Source: VGJW01 sp035286125 (lineage in GTDB: Bacteria; Cyanobacteriota; Sericytochromatia; S15B-MN24; VGJW01). From it: DNA of 64,000 nt. The stretch spans positions 1 through 64,000 of the forward strand of contig JAYKIS010000037.1 in the NCBI GenBank assembly GCA_035286125.1, read 5' to 3'. The position numbers and the translations under genes are program-made. The notes below the pieces were generated by a model. The model searched no databases, was not told the DNA's origin, and was given only the letters and a program-made list of their open reading frames with translations. Shown in pieces: positions 25,980-33,354 of the stretch. Positions within the stretch are counted from its first letter, which is position 1; each line of letters begins with the position of its first letter.

Positions 25980-27095
25980 CTACTTCAGGATGAAGCCGAC
26001 GCCGACCTCATAGGTGAAGCCGCCCACATCGACGGTGTTGTCGAGGCCATTTGCCGTCGCCTGGCGAATGCCCTTCTGCGCGGGGAAGTTGACGAAGCCC
26101 AGATTGAGGAAACTCTCCGGGGTGAAGCGAAGCATCAGTCCCGCCTTGGTCAGCAGGGCGTTGCGGAAGTCGTTGTCGCCCACGATGAAGCCCTGGCCGA
26201 GGCCGCCGTAGAGGTTGACGACCCGGTTCTTGGTCTCCTTGTAGAACAGCGGATCGAGGGACAGCAGGAAGGCTGCGTTGAGGTTGAACAACTGGACACT
26301 GACTTCCTGCTTGACGGGCTTTCCGAGCGACGAGAATCCGCCCTCGAGGCCGAATGCGAAGTTCTCGAGGAAGCTGCTTTGGCGCAGCAGCCCGAGGCTC
26401 AGGCCAAGACTGCCATCGGCGGTGACGGGCGTACCGGTTCCGGGGTTGCCGCGCGAGGTCGACAGCCCCTGGAACACGCCGCTGATGTACAGGCCCGAGT
26501 CTCCGTAGCGCCGCTCTTCCTCGGCCTTCTGGCGGCGCTCGGCCACGACGTCGCGGTTGGGCTCGGTCTGGAAGCTCTTGGACCAGACGATGGCACCATC
26601 CAGCGCCCGGACGAGCTTGAAGTTGACGATGACGTTCTTGCCCGTGCCCATGGTGTGCCACATCAGCACGCCGTCGACGCCCAACTGGTGGCCGATCTCG
26701 GCAAGCCGCGCGTTGCTCTCGATGGTATTGGAGTAGCTGAAGCTCCTGTCGTCGGACACGACACGCGGGGTCCGGCATTCGCGACACTCGACGACCCGGA
26801 ACCGGTTGGTCCGGATCAGTTCGTCCGTGATACGGGACTCGATGAGCGAGTTGAGTTCGGGAAAGCGGTCCTGGCGGGTCTCCCGGAAGACCACGACCTT
26901 GACGAGGCCCGGATCCACCGTCCGGATGGAATCAGGGAACCCGGCGAAGAGTTGGTCGAACAGTGCCGGGCTGGTCAGCATGGCGACGGCCGGATCCTCG
27001 CTGACAGCCTGCTTGTTGTCGGCGGCCAGAGCTGCCGGCACGTGCAGGCCGAGTACAGCCAGGCCGGCGAGGGTAACGAGGGTGCGACGAATCAT
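25980..27095 (-). CDS. FlgO/CsgG-like exported protein with C-terminal beta-rich domain
   Basis: A 371-residue exported protein. The signal peptide is TLVTLAGLAVLGLHVPAALA. Residues about 40-190 resemble the FlgO/CsgG/TolB-N fold: an early strand KVVVFRETRQ, helix SLIESRITDELIRTNRFRVVE, later LAEIGHQLGVDGVLMWHTMG, NVIVNFKLVRALDGAIVWSKS. Residues about 210-371 are beta-rich with alternating aromatic residues and a final FTYEVGVGFILK, which suggests an outer-membrane barrel or sheet. It is the last gene of the FliF-FliG fusion cluster, 34 bases after the TPR gene; ATG 27095 has AGGTGA upstream. FlgO proteins in Vibrio support flagellar outer rings, so the neighbour is telling; no experimental function can be assigned. 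Confidence 0.7.
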   Translation of the reverse strand: MIRRTLVTLAGLAVLGLHVPAALAADNKQAVSEDPAVAMLTSPALFDQLFAGFPDSIRTVDPGLVKVVVFRETRQDRFPELNSLIESRITDELIRTNRFRVVECRECRTPRVVSDDRSFSYSNTIESNARLAEIGHQLGVDGVLMWHTMGTGKNVIVNFKLVRALDGAIVWSKSFQTEPNRDVVAERRQKAEEERRYGDSGLYISGVFQGLSTSRGNPGTGTPVTADGSLGLSLGLLRQSSFLENFAFGLEGGFSSLGKPVKQEVSVQLFNLNAAFLLSLDPLFYKETKNRVVNLYGGLGQGFIVGDNDFRNALLTKAGLMLRFTPESFLNLGFVNFPAQKGIRQATANGLDNTVDVGGFTYEVGVGFILK

Positions 27096-27129
27096 CGGGG
27101 TCACCTGAATCAGGGTTTGGTGGCAGGGG

Positions 27130-28824
27130 TCAGCGGCGGGAACGGGCATTGATGCGCCCCAGGCTCTGTCGGACGTCCGTCAGGCCGGGGTCGAGGTCCA
27201 GGGCTCTGGACCAGGAGATGCGGGCAAGCCCCAGGTCACCCATCTTGTAGTAGATGGAGCCCTGCAAGGCCAGGACCTGGGCATTGTCCGGTGACAGGTC
27301 GAGAGCTCGTGCCACCTCGGCCAGGGCCTTGTCGTAACGTCCCGAGTAGGCGAGACGCTGGGCCGACAGAAATCGACGCTGGATCTCCCCGGCCAGGGCC
27401 GCCACTTCACTCGGCGAAGGTGTCAACACCACGACTGGTGGCGAGGGATAGGGGGGAGGTGTCGGATAGGGCGGTGGCGTCGGATACGTCGGGAACTTGA
27501 AGTCCGTAGGCAGCTTGTTCTCGATTTCGATCTTCGAGACGGACTCGACCTTGGAGCGTTCCGACACCTCGCTGCGTTGCGTCGCGTCGGATCGGATCGT
27601 GCTGTCGCTGCGGATGTTGGTGTCGGAACGGTTGTCCGACCGCGCGTTCGTGTCCTGCTGGAAACGTGCCTCGGAGCGCTGCATGCCGGCGGGTCCGTAG
27701 CCCTCTCCTCCCATCATGGCCTGTGGCGCGCGCATCACCGCGGGCTCGGCCACGGCAGGCTTGGGCTCGGGACTGGGTTCAGGGGGCACCACAACCTTCA
27801 TGTACAGGTCGCGATCCTCGGGGAACAGCAGGCTTTCCAGATCCACCGAACTGCCCTTGCGCTTCAGGCGGATGAAGTCTCCCCCCTGGCGCGGCGGATC
27901 GGCAGGCGTTGCCACTGCCGGTGCGACAGGCGTGGCCTGCGCGGGCGCGGCCGCCACCACGGCCGGCCTGACCGGCACGAACTCGTCGAGACGGGGCACC
28001 CGGGGCGTAGGCTCGGATACGAAGCGGAATGCGGGTGCTGGCGTCTCGCCCGGTTGCCGTGCATAGGGGTTGGCGCGGGGTGCGGCAAGGGGTGCCGCCA
28101 TGGGCGCAGGCGGTGGTGCCACGCGCAGCCCGGGCCCGGATGGACGCGCGGAGGGCACGGCCACGACGGTGGTCGGCGGCGCGGGAACCTCGCCGCCAGG
28201 CACAACGGGGGCCTGGGGTGCAGGCGGCAGGGGGCCGACGGCCGCCGCGGGCACTGGGGGCGGCGTGACGGGGACCGAGGCGCCTTCCGCGGGGGTCGGG
28301 CCAGCCGTGAGCACGGGGGCCACGGCCGGTTCGGGCCCGACGGCCACCTCCTGAGGACTCGTCGAGGCCGGGGGAGCATCGGGCACTTCGGGGGCGGAAG
28401 CGGCTTCGACCGGCGCAGCGACTGCGGCGGCCACCTCCCCGGCGACTGGCGCCTCCGTCGGCGTCACGGCCTCCGGATGCGCAGCGGCTGGTCCTGGCTC
28501 GGCCTTGGCCGCCACGACCTCACCGGGCCGACCGGTCACGCCCGAGGCGACGTCGACGACCTCGCGCAGGCGGCCCTCCTCGAATCGGAGAACATACCGG
28601 GCGGAGCCCGGCTGGCCGTAGGTCATCTCTTCGATCGTGCCTTCGGGACCCCCGGTCATCTGCGACAAGGGCACGCCAAGGAACTCGACCACCTTCTGGG
28701 GGCTCATGCCCGGGCGAAGTTCGCCCAGGTGCTCGACGGCCGCGTGAGCCCGGGCGACGACGGGATGCACGATCAGGCTGGCTGCCAGCCCGAAGGCCAT
28801 CAGGGAGGGACGGCGCGAACCCAT
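27130..28824 (-). CDS. Exported BamE/SmpA-like and TPR protein with long Pro/Ala linker
   Basis: A 564-residue exported protein. After the signal peptide (ASLIVHPVVARAHA), residues about 33-92 resemble a BamE/SmpA domain (LRPGMSPQKVVEFLGVPLSQ ... RYVLRFEEGRLREVVDV). Residues about 100-365 are a Pro/Ala/Val-rich linker. Residues about 375-430 contain an RSD repeat (RSDNRSDTNIRSDSTIRSD) in near-hexad spacing. The end (about 470-564) has TPR units, for example AYSGRYDKALAEVARALDLS and YYKMGDLGLARISWSRALDL. It begins three bases after the FliF-FliG fusion stop, so the genes are tightly coupled. Probably a periplasmic scaffold. Confidence 0.75.
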   Translation of the reverse strand: MGSRRPSLMAFGLAASLIVHPVVARAHAAVEHLGELRPGMSPQKVVEFLGVPLSQMTGGPEGTIEEMTYGQPGSARYVLRFEEGRLREVVDVASGVTGRPGEVVAAKAEPGPAAAHPEAVTPTEAPVAGEVAAAVAAPVEAASAPEVPDAPPASTSPQEVAVGPEPAVAPVLTAGPTPAEGASVPVTPPPVPAAAVGPLPPAPQAPVVPGGEVPAPPTTVVAVPSARPSGPGLRVAPPPAPMAAPLAAPRANPYARQPGETPAPAFRFVSEPTPRVPRLDEFVPVRPAVVAAAPAQATPVAPAVATPADPPRQGGDFIRLKRKGSSVDLESLLFPEDRDLYMKVVVPPEPSPEPKPAVAEPAVMRAPQAMMGGEGYGPAGMQRSEARFQQDTNARSDNRSDTNIRSDSTIRSDATQRSEVSERSKVESVSKIEIENKLPTDFKFPTYPTPPPYPTPPPYPSPPVVVLTPSPSEVAALAGEIQRRFLSAQRLAYSGRYDKALAEVARALDLSPDNAQVLALQGSIYYKMGDLGLARISWSRALDLDPGLTDVRQSLGRINARSRR

Positions 28825-28827
28825 GGC

Positions 28828-30813
28828 CTAGCCCTCCGCCAGCGTCTTCATCGAGAAGCGACCCTGGCGCACCATGTCCCGGATCCGGCCCACCACCTCG
28901 CGGCGGGCGGTCTCGGCACCATCCGGATCGACAGGCTGGCCCTCGAGACGTTCGAGCGCGTCCATCAGCAGGGCGCGCCGCTTGTCGGTCATAGCGCCCA
29001 GCACGGCTTCCTGCAGGGGCTCCTCGGCGTCACGGATCGCCTGGGCGACGACGCCGGGATCAAGTTCGCGCACCGCGTCCTTGATGACGGCGGCAGGCAG
29101 TCGTGGCAGGTCGGCGAAGGTCAGGTACAGTTCGCGAACCTTGCGCATCATGTCGGGGTTCTGGGTCTTCAGGTTGTCGAGGATGCGCTGCTCGGTCGTC
29201 GCGTCGGCATTGTCGAGGATGTTGACCAGCAGGCCGACGCCGTCGGTGACGACGGCGCTGAAGGACGGCGCCTGCGATGCCTTCATCGCCAACTTCTCGG
29301 CAATGCTCTCGAAGGTCGTGAGCGGGATGGCCTCGAGCTCGCCCAGCGCCGTCGCGACGGGCCCCTGTTCCTCGACCGGCCACTTGGCCATCAGGCCGGC
29401 AGCCCGCTTGTAGGGCAACTGGGACAGCACCAGGGCCCGGACCTTGGAACCCTCGTCCTGCAGAATCCAGAGTACCTGGGAATCGTCGATGCGATCGAGG
29501 AAGCTGAAGGGTGCCAGCTTGCGCCCGACCTGGGCGCCCTGCTCGGCCTTGGCTGCGACGAGCAGGGGATAGGCCTCCTCGAGCACGGCGACGGCTTCAT
29601 CGGTCGCCACATCGCGGGTCGAGAGCAGCGCGGCCTCGACGCGGGTCCTCTCCTCATCGGCGAGGCCGGGCACGGTCCTGGCGGCCTGGGCCATGCCGAG
29701 GACGCGAAGCAGGTTGGCGACCTTTTGCAGGCCTTCCTCGCGCCGGGCGAGGCCGCCGATCATCGGCGCGGCCAGCTCGGGTTGCTCGAGCAGCATGGCC
29801 ACGATCTCCTGACGCAGGGCCTGCGCGGCCCGAGCTGCCCGCTGTTCTTCCGCAGACGGCCCTGCGGGGGCCTGAGCCTCCTTGGCTGGCTGGGGCATCA
29901 AAGCCGACGCCCAGGCCGGAGGTGCATCAGTGGCAGGAGCGGCATCCGGCTTTCGGCGCCGCAGCAGCGCAATCAGGCCCAGGACGAGGCCGAGCCCCAG
30001 CAAGCCGAGCAGGACCGCCAGCATGGTGCGGATGGCAGGATCGCTCTCGCCGGCAACAGGTGCGGTTCCGGCTGCCAAGGGGGCGGCGACGGGCAGGCCG
30101 GCTGCCGTCGTCACGCTGTCCGTGCCGGTGGCGGCCAAGGCGGCGGCCTTCTGCAGCGTCGGCGGGAACTGCCGGTTCATGATCTCGAGGCTGTCGCCGC
30201 GGGCGAAGTTGAGGTCCGCCTTCTGGTAGATCAGCTTCTCGATGAAGTCGCGCTCTTCCTGAGCGAGGTTCTTCTCGATGACCGTCAGGATGCGGACGCG
30301 GTCGATGCGCAGGCCCGCCGCTTCCGCGACAGGGGCCGCAGCCTGCTGGGCCACGGGAGGCAGCGACGGCGGCGCCGCGACTGGCGCCGCTGCCGGCCTC
30401 GCTGCGGCGGGACGCGCCGGCAGGCCGGGCAGGTCGACCTCGTCCGGATCCAACGGTTCGGTCCCGGGCAGGTTGGCCGTGAGCGCCGGCTGCAACGGGG
30501 CCGGCAACACCTGCAGCGGACGCGGTCCCTGCCCGTGGATGCGCTGCATCTTGACACGGACCTGGACGATGAACCTGTCGTTGCCCAGGTAGGATGTCAT
30601 CGCCTGCTTGAGGCTCTCCTCGAGCAGTTTCTCGTAGCTCAGCTCCTCGAGCACCACGCCGTCCTGCCGGGCGTCGGTCGGACCCGCCGGCAACTGCGCG
30701 AGCGCAGGTTCCGCGAACGCGCCGGGCAGGCTGGCCAGGACCGCCACGCAAACCGCACGCAAGGCGCCGGAAAGGGGCTGGGCGCTCGCCGAGAAGGGCC
30801 GTGGGGCTCGCAT
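28828..30813 (-). CDS. FliF-FliG fusion protein, non-canonical (rotor-like membrane protein)
   Basis: A 661-residue protein that reads like FliF and FliG joined in order. Residues 1-40 are a signal peptide. Residues about 55-90 (LLEESLKQAMTSYLGNDRF, VQVRV) and about 170-217 (RILTVIEKNL, RGDSLEIMNRQFP) match the two halves of FliF ring-building domain RBM3, split by an 80-residue Pro/Ala insert where FliF has its beta-collar. A membrane span follows (about 264-284), then a FliF-tail-like helix (QEIVAMLLEQPELAAPMIGG, about 335-354) and FliG-N (GLQKVANLLRVLGMAQAART), FliG-M (FSFLDRIDDSQVLWILQDE, about 436) and FliG-C (IKDAVRELDPGVVAQAIRDA, about 577 on). FliF TM1, RBM1 and RBM2 are missing; FliG EHPQT is replaced by DEGSK. 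Start 30813 has GGTGA upstream; 30903 is an alternative. Function is inferred as a membrane ring/switch component. Confidence 0.8.
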   Translation of the reverse strand: MRAPRPFSASAQPLSGALRAVCVAVLASLPGAFAEPALAQLPAGPTDARQDGVVLEELSYEKLLEESLKQAMTSYLGNDRFIVQVRVKMQRIHGQGPRPLQVLPAPLQPALTANLPGTEPLDPDEVDLPGLPARPAAARPAAAPVAAPPSLPPVAQQAAAPVAEAAGLRIDRVRILTVIEKNLAQEERDFIEKLIYQKADLNFARGDSLEIMNRQFPPTLQKAAALAATGTDSVTTAAGLPVAAPLAAGTAPVAGESDPAIRTMLAVLLGLLGLGLVLGLIALLRRRKPDAAPATDAPPAWASALMPQPAKEAQAPAGPSAEEQRAARAAQALRQEIVAMLLEQPELAAPMIGGLARREEGLQKVANLLRVLGMAQAARTVPGLADEERTRVEAALLSTRDVATDEAVAVLEEAYPLLVAAKAEQGAQVGRKLAPFSFLDRIDDSQVLWILQDEGSKVRALVLSQLPYKRAAGLMAKWPVEEQGPVATALGELEAIPLTTFESIAEKLAMKASQAPSFSAVVTDGVGLLVNILDNADATTEQRILDNLKTQNPDMMRKVRELYLTFADLPRLPAAVIKDAVRELDPGVVAQAIRDAEEPLQEAVLGAMTDKRRALLMDALERLEGQPVDPDGAETARREVVGRIRDMVRQGRFSMKTLAEG

Positions 30814-30945
30814 GCAGGTCACCGGGGCAGAGGGTCGGGGCAGGATTCTTTGTCTTCTCCGGACCTTGCGGCAGGCGACCGGAGCTGTGTTGGACATCAC
30901 CATACCCCATGCGCCATGCTCTCAAAAGCCATGACAGGGAGAACC

Positions 30946-32106
30946 GTGGACAACGGGATCATCCGGGGCCGTACCTGGTACCTGGATGTGCACGCCACGA
31001 CCCCGGTCGCCGAGGAGGTCCTGGCGGCGATGTGGCCCTGGTTCTCCGAGCGGTTCGGCAATCCCGCATCCTCGGGGCACGCCTGGGGCTGGGAAGCCCG
31101 GGGCGGTCTGGAGGGTGCCCGCGACCGGCTTGCCGGCCTCCTGGCCGTCGCGTCCGGCGAACTGGTCTTCACGAGCGGGGCGACCGAGGCCAACCACCTT
31201 GCCCTCACGGGTGTCCTCGAGGCGGCCGGGGTCGGAAGCCGCCTCATCTGCCAGCCGACCGAGCACGCCTCGGTCCTCGAGGTCGCCCGTCGCTGGGGGC
31301 GGCAGGGCGGACGCGTGACGTTCCTGCCTGTGGACGGGGACGGCATGGTACCGCCCGAGGCCCTCGAGGATGCCCTGCGCGATCCGGCTGCCCTTGTCTC
31401 CGTGATGGCGGCCAACAACGAGATAGGGACGCTTCAACCCCTGGCGGAGCTGGGTGCCCTGTGTCGTGCGGCCGGCGTACCGCTGCATGCCGATGGCGCT
31501 CAGATACCGGGGCGCGTTCCCCTGGGGCAGGTTGTCCCGCACGTGGCCTTGTTGTCGCTTTCAGCCCACAAGGCCTATGGTCCCAAGGGAGTCGGCCTGC
31601 TCATGGTGAGGCGCCGGGGCCCAAGGGTTCGCCTCGAGCCGCAGGTCCTCGGGGGCGGACAGGAGGGGGGGCGTCGGGGAGGTACCGTCCCCGTGCCCTT
31701 GGTCGTCGGCCTCGCTGCCGCTCTGGACAGGGCAGAGGCTGGTGTCGGGGCGTGGTCGCGTCGGGGGCGCGATGCCGCGGCTTGCTGGCGCCGTGTCGTG
31801 GACGACGCCTTGCCGGGTGTCCGGTGGCTGGGCCATGCCGACCGTCGCCTGCCCGGCCACCTTGCCTTCGTGTTGCCGGACCGCACGGCGACGGATCTGA
31901 TGCGCGCCTGCCCCGAGCTCGGGCTCTCCAGCGGCGCTGCGTGCCAATCCGGTGCGCCCAGCCACGTCCTGCAGGCCTTGGGCTTCACGGCGGCCGAGGC
32001 TGGCCGCATGGTCAGGCTCGGCTGGGGTCCCCATCTCGACGAAAAGGACCCCGAGCTTGTGGCCGGGGTCCTCGAGCGCGGCCTTGGATGCCGCGGCTTG
32101 GCCTAG
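30946..32106 (+). CDS. Cysteine desulfurase (class V aminotransferase, NifS/IscS family)
   Basis: A 386-residue PLP enzyme. Family segments: RTWYLDVHATTPVAEEV (DxHATTP in place of DNNATT), TSGATEANHLAL, CQPTEHASVLE, VMAANNEIGTLQP, LHADGAQIPGRVPL, and SLSAHKAYGPKGVG with the PLP lysine near 209. The catalytic-cysteine loop SSGAACQSGAPSHVLQALG is present (Cys near 333). It takes sulfur from cysteine for Fe-S cluster or other thiolation. GTG at 30946 is preferred: AGGGAGA is three bases upstream; ATGs at 30916 and 30931 are alternatives. No iscU is seen; a Rieske protein gene is close by. Confidence 0.88.
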   Translation: MDNGIIRGRTWYLDVHATTPVAEEVLAAMWPWFSERFGNPASSGHAWGWEARGGLEGARDRLAGLLAVASGELVFTSGATEANHLALTGVLEAAGVGSRLICQPTEHASVLEVARRWGRQGGRVTFLPVDGDGMVPPEALEDALRDPAALVSVMAANNEIGTLQPLAELGALCRAAGVPLHADGAQIPGRVPLGQVVPHVALLSLSAHKAYGPKGVGLLMVRRRGPRVRLEPQVLGGGQEGGRRGGTVPVPLVVGLAAALDRAEAGVGAWSRRGRDAAACWRRVVDDALPGVRWLGHADRRLPGHLAFVLPDRTATDLMRACPELGLSSGAACQSGAPSHVLQALGFTAAEAGRMVRLGWGPHLDEKDPELVAGVLERGLGCRGLA

Positions 32107-32255
32107 GCGGCCTGGGGGACGGCGAGGTCCAGGGTCTGGCCGCACACGCAGGCGGTCACCTCACCGCGGACAGGCTCCACGTGAAGGATGATGCCGCAGG
32201 TGGCGCACTGGACCTCGAGGGCCGTGGTCGCGCGGGTTGGCAAGGACTTGAACAA
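32103..32255 (-). CDS. Tiny zinc-ribbon protein (50 aa)
   Basis: A 50-residue reading with two cysteine pairs: CATC near residues 17-20 and CVC near 36-38, the layout of a rubredoxin-like zinc ribbon (CxxC ... CxC). The start is TTG 32255 with a perfect AAGGAG six bases upstream. Its TAG and the TAG of the convergent desulfurase gene share one CTAG, which supports both ends. No function can be assigned; it may be an adaptor for metal or nucleic-acid binding. Confidence 0.65.
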   Translation of the reverse strand: MFKSLPTRATTALEVQCATCGIILHVEPVRGEVTACVCGQTLDLAVPQAA

Positions 32256-32369
32256 CAGTGGCTCCTTCCGGATTGCGCACGTGTCCCGCCCGTGGGGTAC
32301 GAGACGATGCGTGCCAAGGTTGATTTTACCCAGCTATCCGGCTCACGAGTCAATGACAGCGGAGGATCC

Positions 32370-32849
32370 GTGGCTCCCGATGACCTGATCGCGACGGCCC
32401 TCGCCCCAGCCGTGGCCATGTCCACCGGGGCCATCCTCGCCACGAGCCTTCAAGGCCGCTTCTCGTCCATCGTCGATCGCATCCGGGAACTGGCCGCCGA
32501 ACGCCGTCAGTTGCGGACCCAGGTGGCCTTGTCCGAACCCGAGGGTGCGCGCCTTGCACGCATCGAGCGGCAGTTGCCCCTGATGGTGGCCCGTGGACGC
32601 TGGGTTCAGGCCTCTGTCGTCTTCTTCTACGGGGGCATCGCTGCTTTCCTCGCCTGCACCCTTGCCTTGGCCTTCGCGGCGCGTCGTGTCCCGGGCGCGT
32701 GGCGTCCGGCTGCCGAGGTCTGCTTCCTCGTGGGCCTGTCGGGACTGCTTGCCGGCGTGGTGACCGAAATTCTCGAAATGCGCCTCGCCTTCCGGGTCGT
32801 TCGGGTCGAGGTCGGTGGCGAGGGTCCGGCGACCACCCGGGCGACATGA
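32370..32849 (+). CDS. DUF2721-type membrane protein
   Basis: A 159-residue membrane protein with three hydrophobic spans (about 4-22, 86-106, 122-142). The layout of an N-terminal span (LAPAVAMSTGAILATSLQGRF), then a basic coiled coil with IRELAAERRQLR and LARIERQLPLMVARGRW, then paired spans is the DUF2721 pattern; function of the family is unknown. GTG 32370 is chosen because GGAGG at 32361-32365 lies four bases upstream. It precedes the Rieske gene by 17 bases. Confidence 0.7.
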   Translation: MAPDDLIATALAPAVAMSTGAILATSLQGRFSSIVDRIRELAAERRQLRTQVALSEPEGARLARIERQLPLMVARGRWVQASVVFFYGGIAAFLACTLALAFAARRVPGAWRPAAEVCFLVGLSGLLAGVVTEILEMRLAFRVVRVEVGGEGPATTRAT

Positions 32850-32866
32850 CCTGCTAGCATGCCGGC

Positions 32867-33190
32867 ATGAGCGATGCGGTACGCGTGGGACGGGTGGACG
32901 AGATCCCCGAGGGCACCTGGAAGGTGGTCACGGTCGGCGAGCATGAGGTGGTCGTGGTTCATGCCGAGGGGGGCTTCTGGGCCATCGACGATGCGTGTCC
33001 CCATCGCGGGGGCCCCTTGTCCAAGGGCTTCCTCGAGGGGCGTAACCTCTACTGCCCCCTGCATGGCTGGCCCTTCGACATCACGACCGGCGAGATGCCG
33101 GGCAGTCCCGACCTCTGTGTCGCCCGGTTCCCCGTGACCGTCACCGGTGATGAGGTCTTCGTGGGGCCCGGTCCTCTGGGCCAGGGCTGA
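32867..33190 (+). CDS. Rieske [2Fe-2S] ferredoxin-type protein
   Basis: A 107-residue single-domain Rieske protein. Cluster ligands are in CPHRGGPL (C44, H46) and CPLHGWPF (C63, H66), the standard spacing. There is no signal or membrane anchor, so it is a soluble electron carrier like those of dioxygenases or the small subunit of nitrite reductase; no partner reductase or oxygenase is nearby. The 17-base gap to the DUF2721 gene suggests a common transcript. Confidence 0.9.
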   Translation: MSDAVRVGRVDEIPEGTWKVVTVGEHEVVVVHAEGGFWAIDDACPHRGGPLSKGFLEGRNLYCPLHGWPFDITTGEMPGSPDLCVARFPVTVTGDEVFVGPGPLGQG

Positions 33191-33206
33191 TTCGGCGGCG
33201 TCGGCC

Positions 33207-33323
33207 CTACAGGCCGAGAGAGGCCTCGAGCAAGCCCAGCCGGGCGTCCAGCACCGCCATGCAGGCGATCAGTTCGGGACTGGGTTCCGGCTGGCAGGAG
33301 GATTCGGGGCGGGCGACGGCCAT
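33207..33323 (-). CDS. Possible very small protein (38 aa)
   Basis: An ATG at 33323 opens a 38-codon frame ending at TAG 33207. The peptide (MAVARPESSCQPEPSPELIA followed by a Leu/Ala-rich helix) has no family match. It sits just after the acs terminator hairpin with only a weak ribosome-binding region, so it could be chance. The 164-base stretch between the Rieske gene and acs holds nothing else I can support. Confidence 0.25.
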   Translation of the reverse strand: MAVARPESSCQPEPSPELIACMAVLDARLGLLEASLGL

Positions 33324-33333
33324 GCCTTATTCT

Positions 33334-33353
33334 AGGAGGCGTGGCCGCCTCCT
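33334..33353 (-). terminator. Terminator of acs
   Basis: AGGAGGCG/CGCCTCCT-type arms (eight pairs) around a TGGC loop begin two bases past the acs stop codon. On the minus strand it is followed by AGAATAA rather than a T tract. Confidence 0.6.
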
Positions 33354-33354
33354 G

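Noticed and set aside
27577..32106. A very long open frame (1509 codons) on the plus strand across the FliF-FliG cluster and the cysteine desulfurase
   Set aside because: Only the last part, from about 30,946, is a real gene (desulfurase). The rest is antisense to the cluster, is full of Gly/Arg/His with no family match, and is a by-product of high GC.
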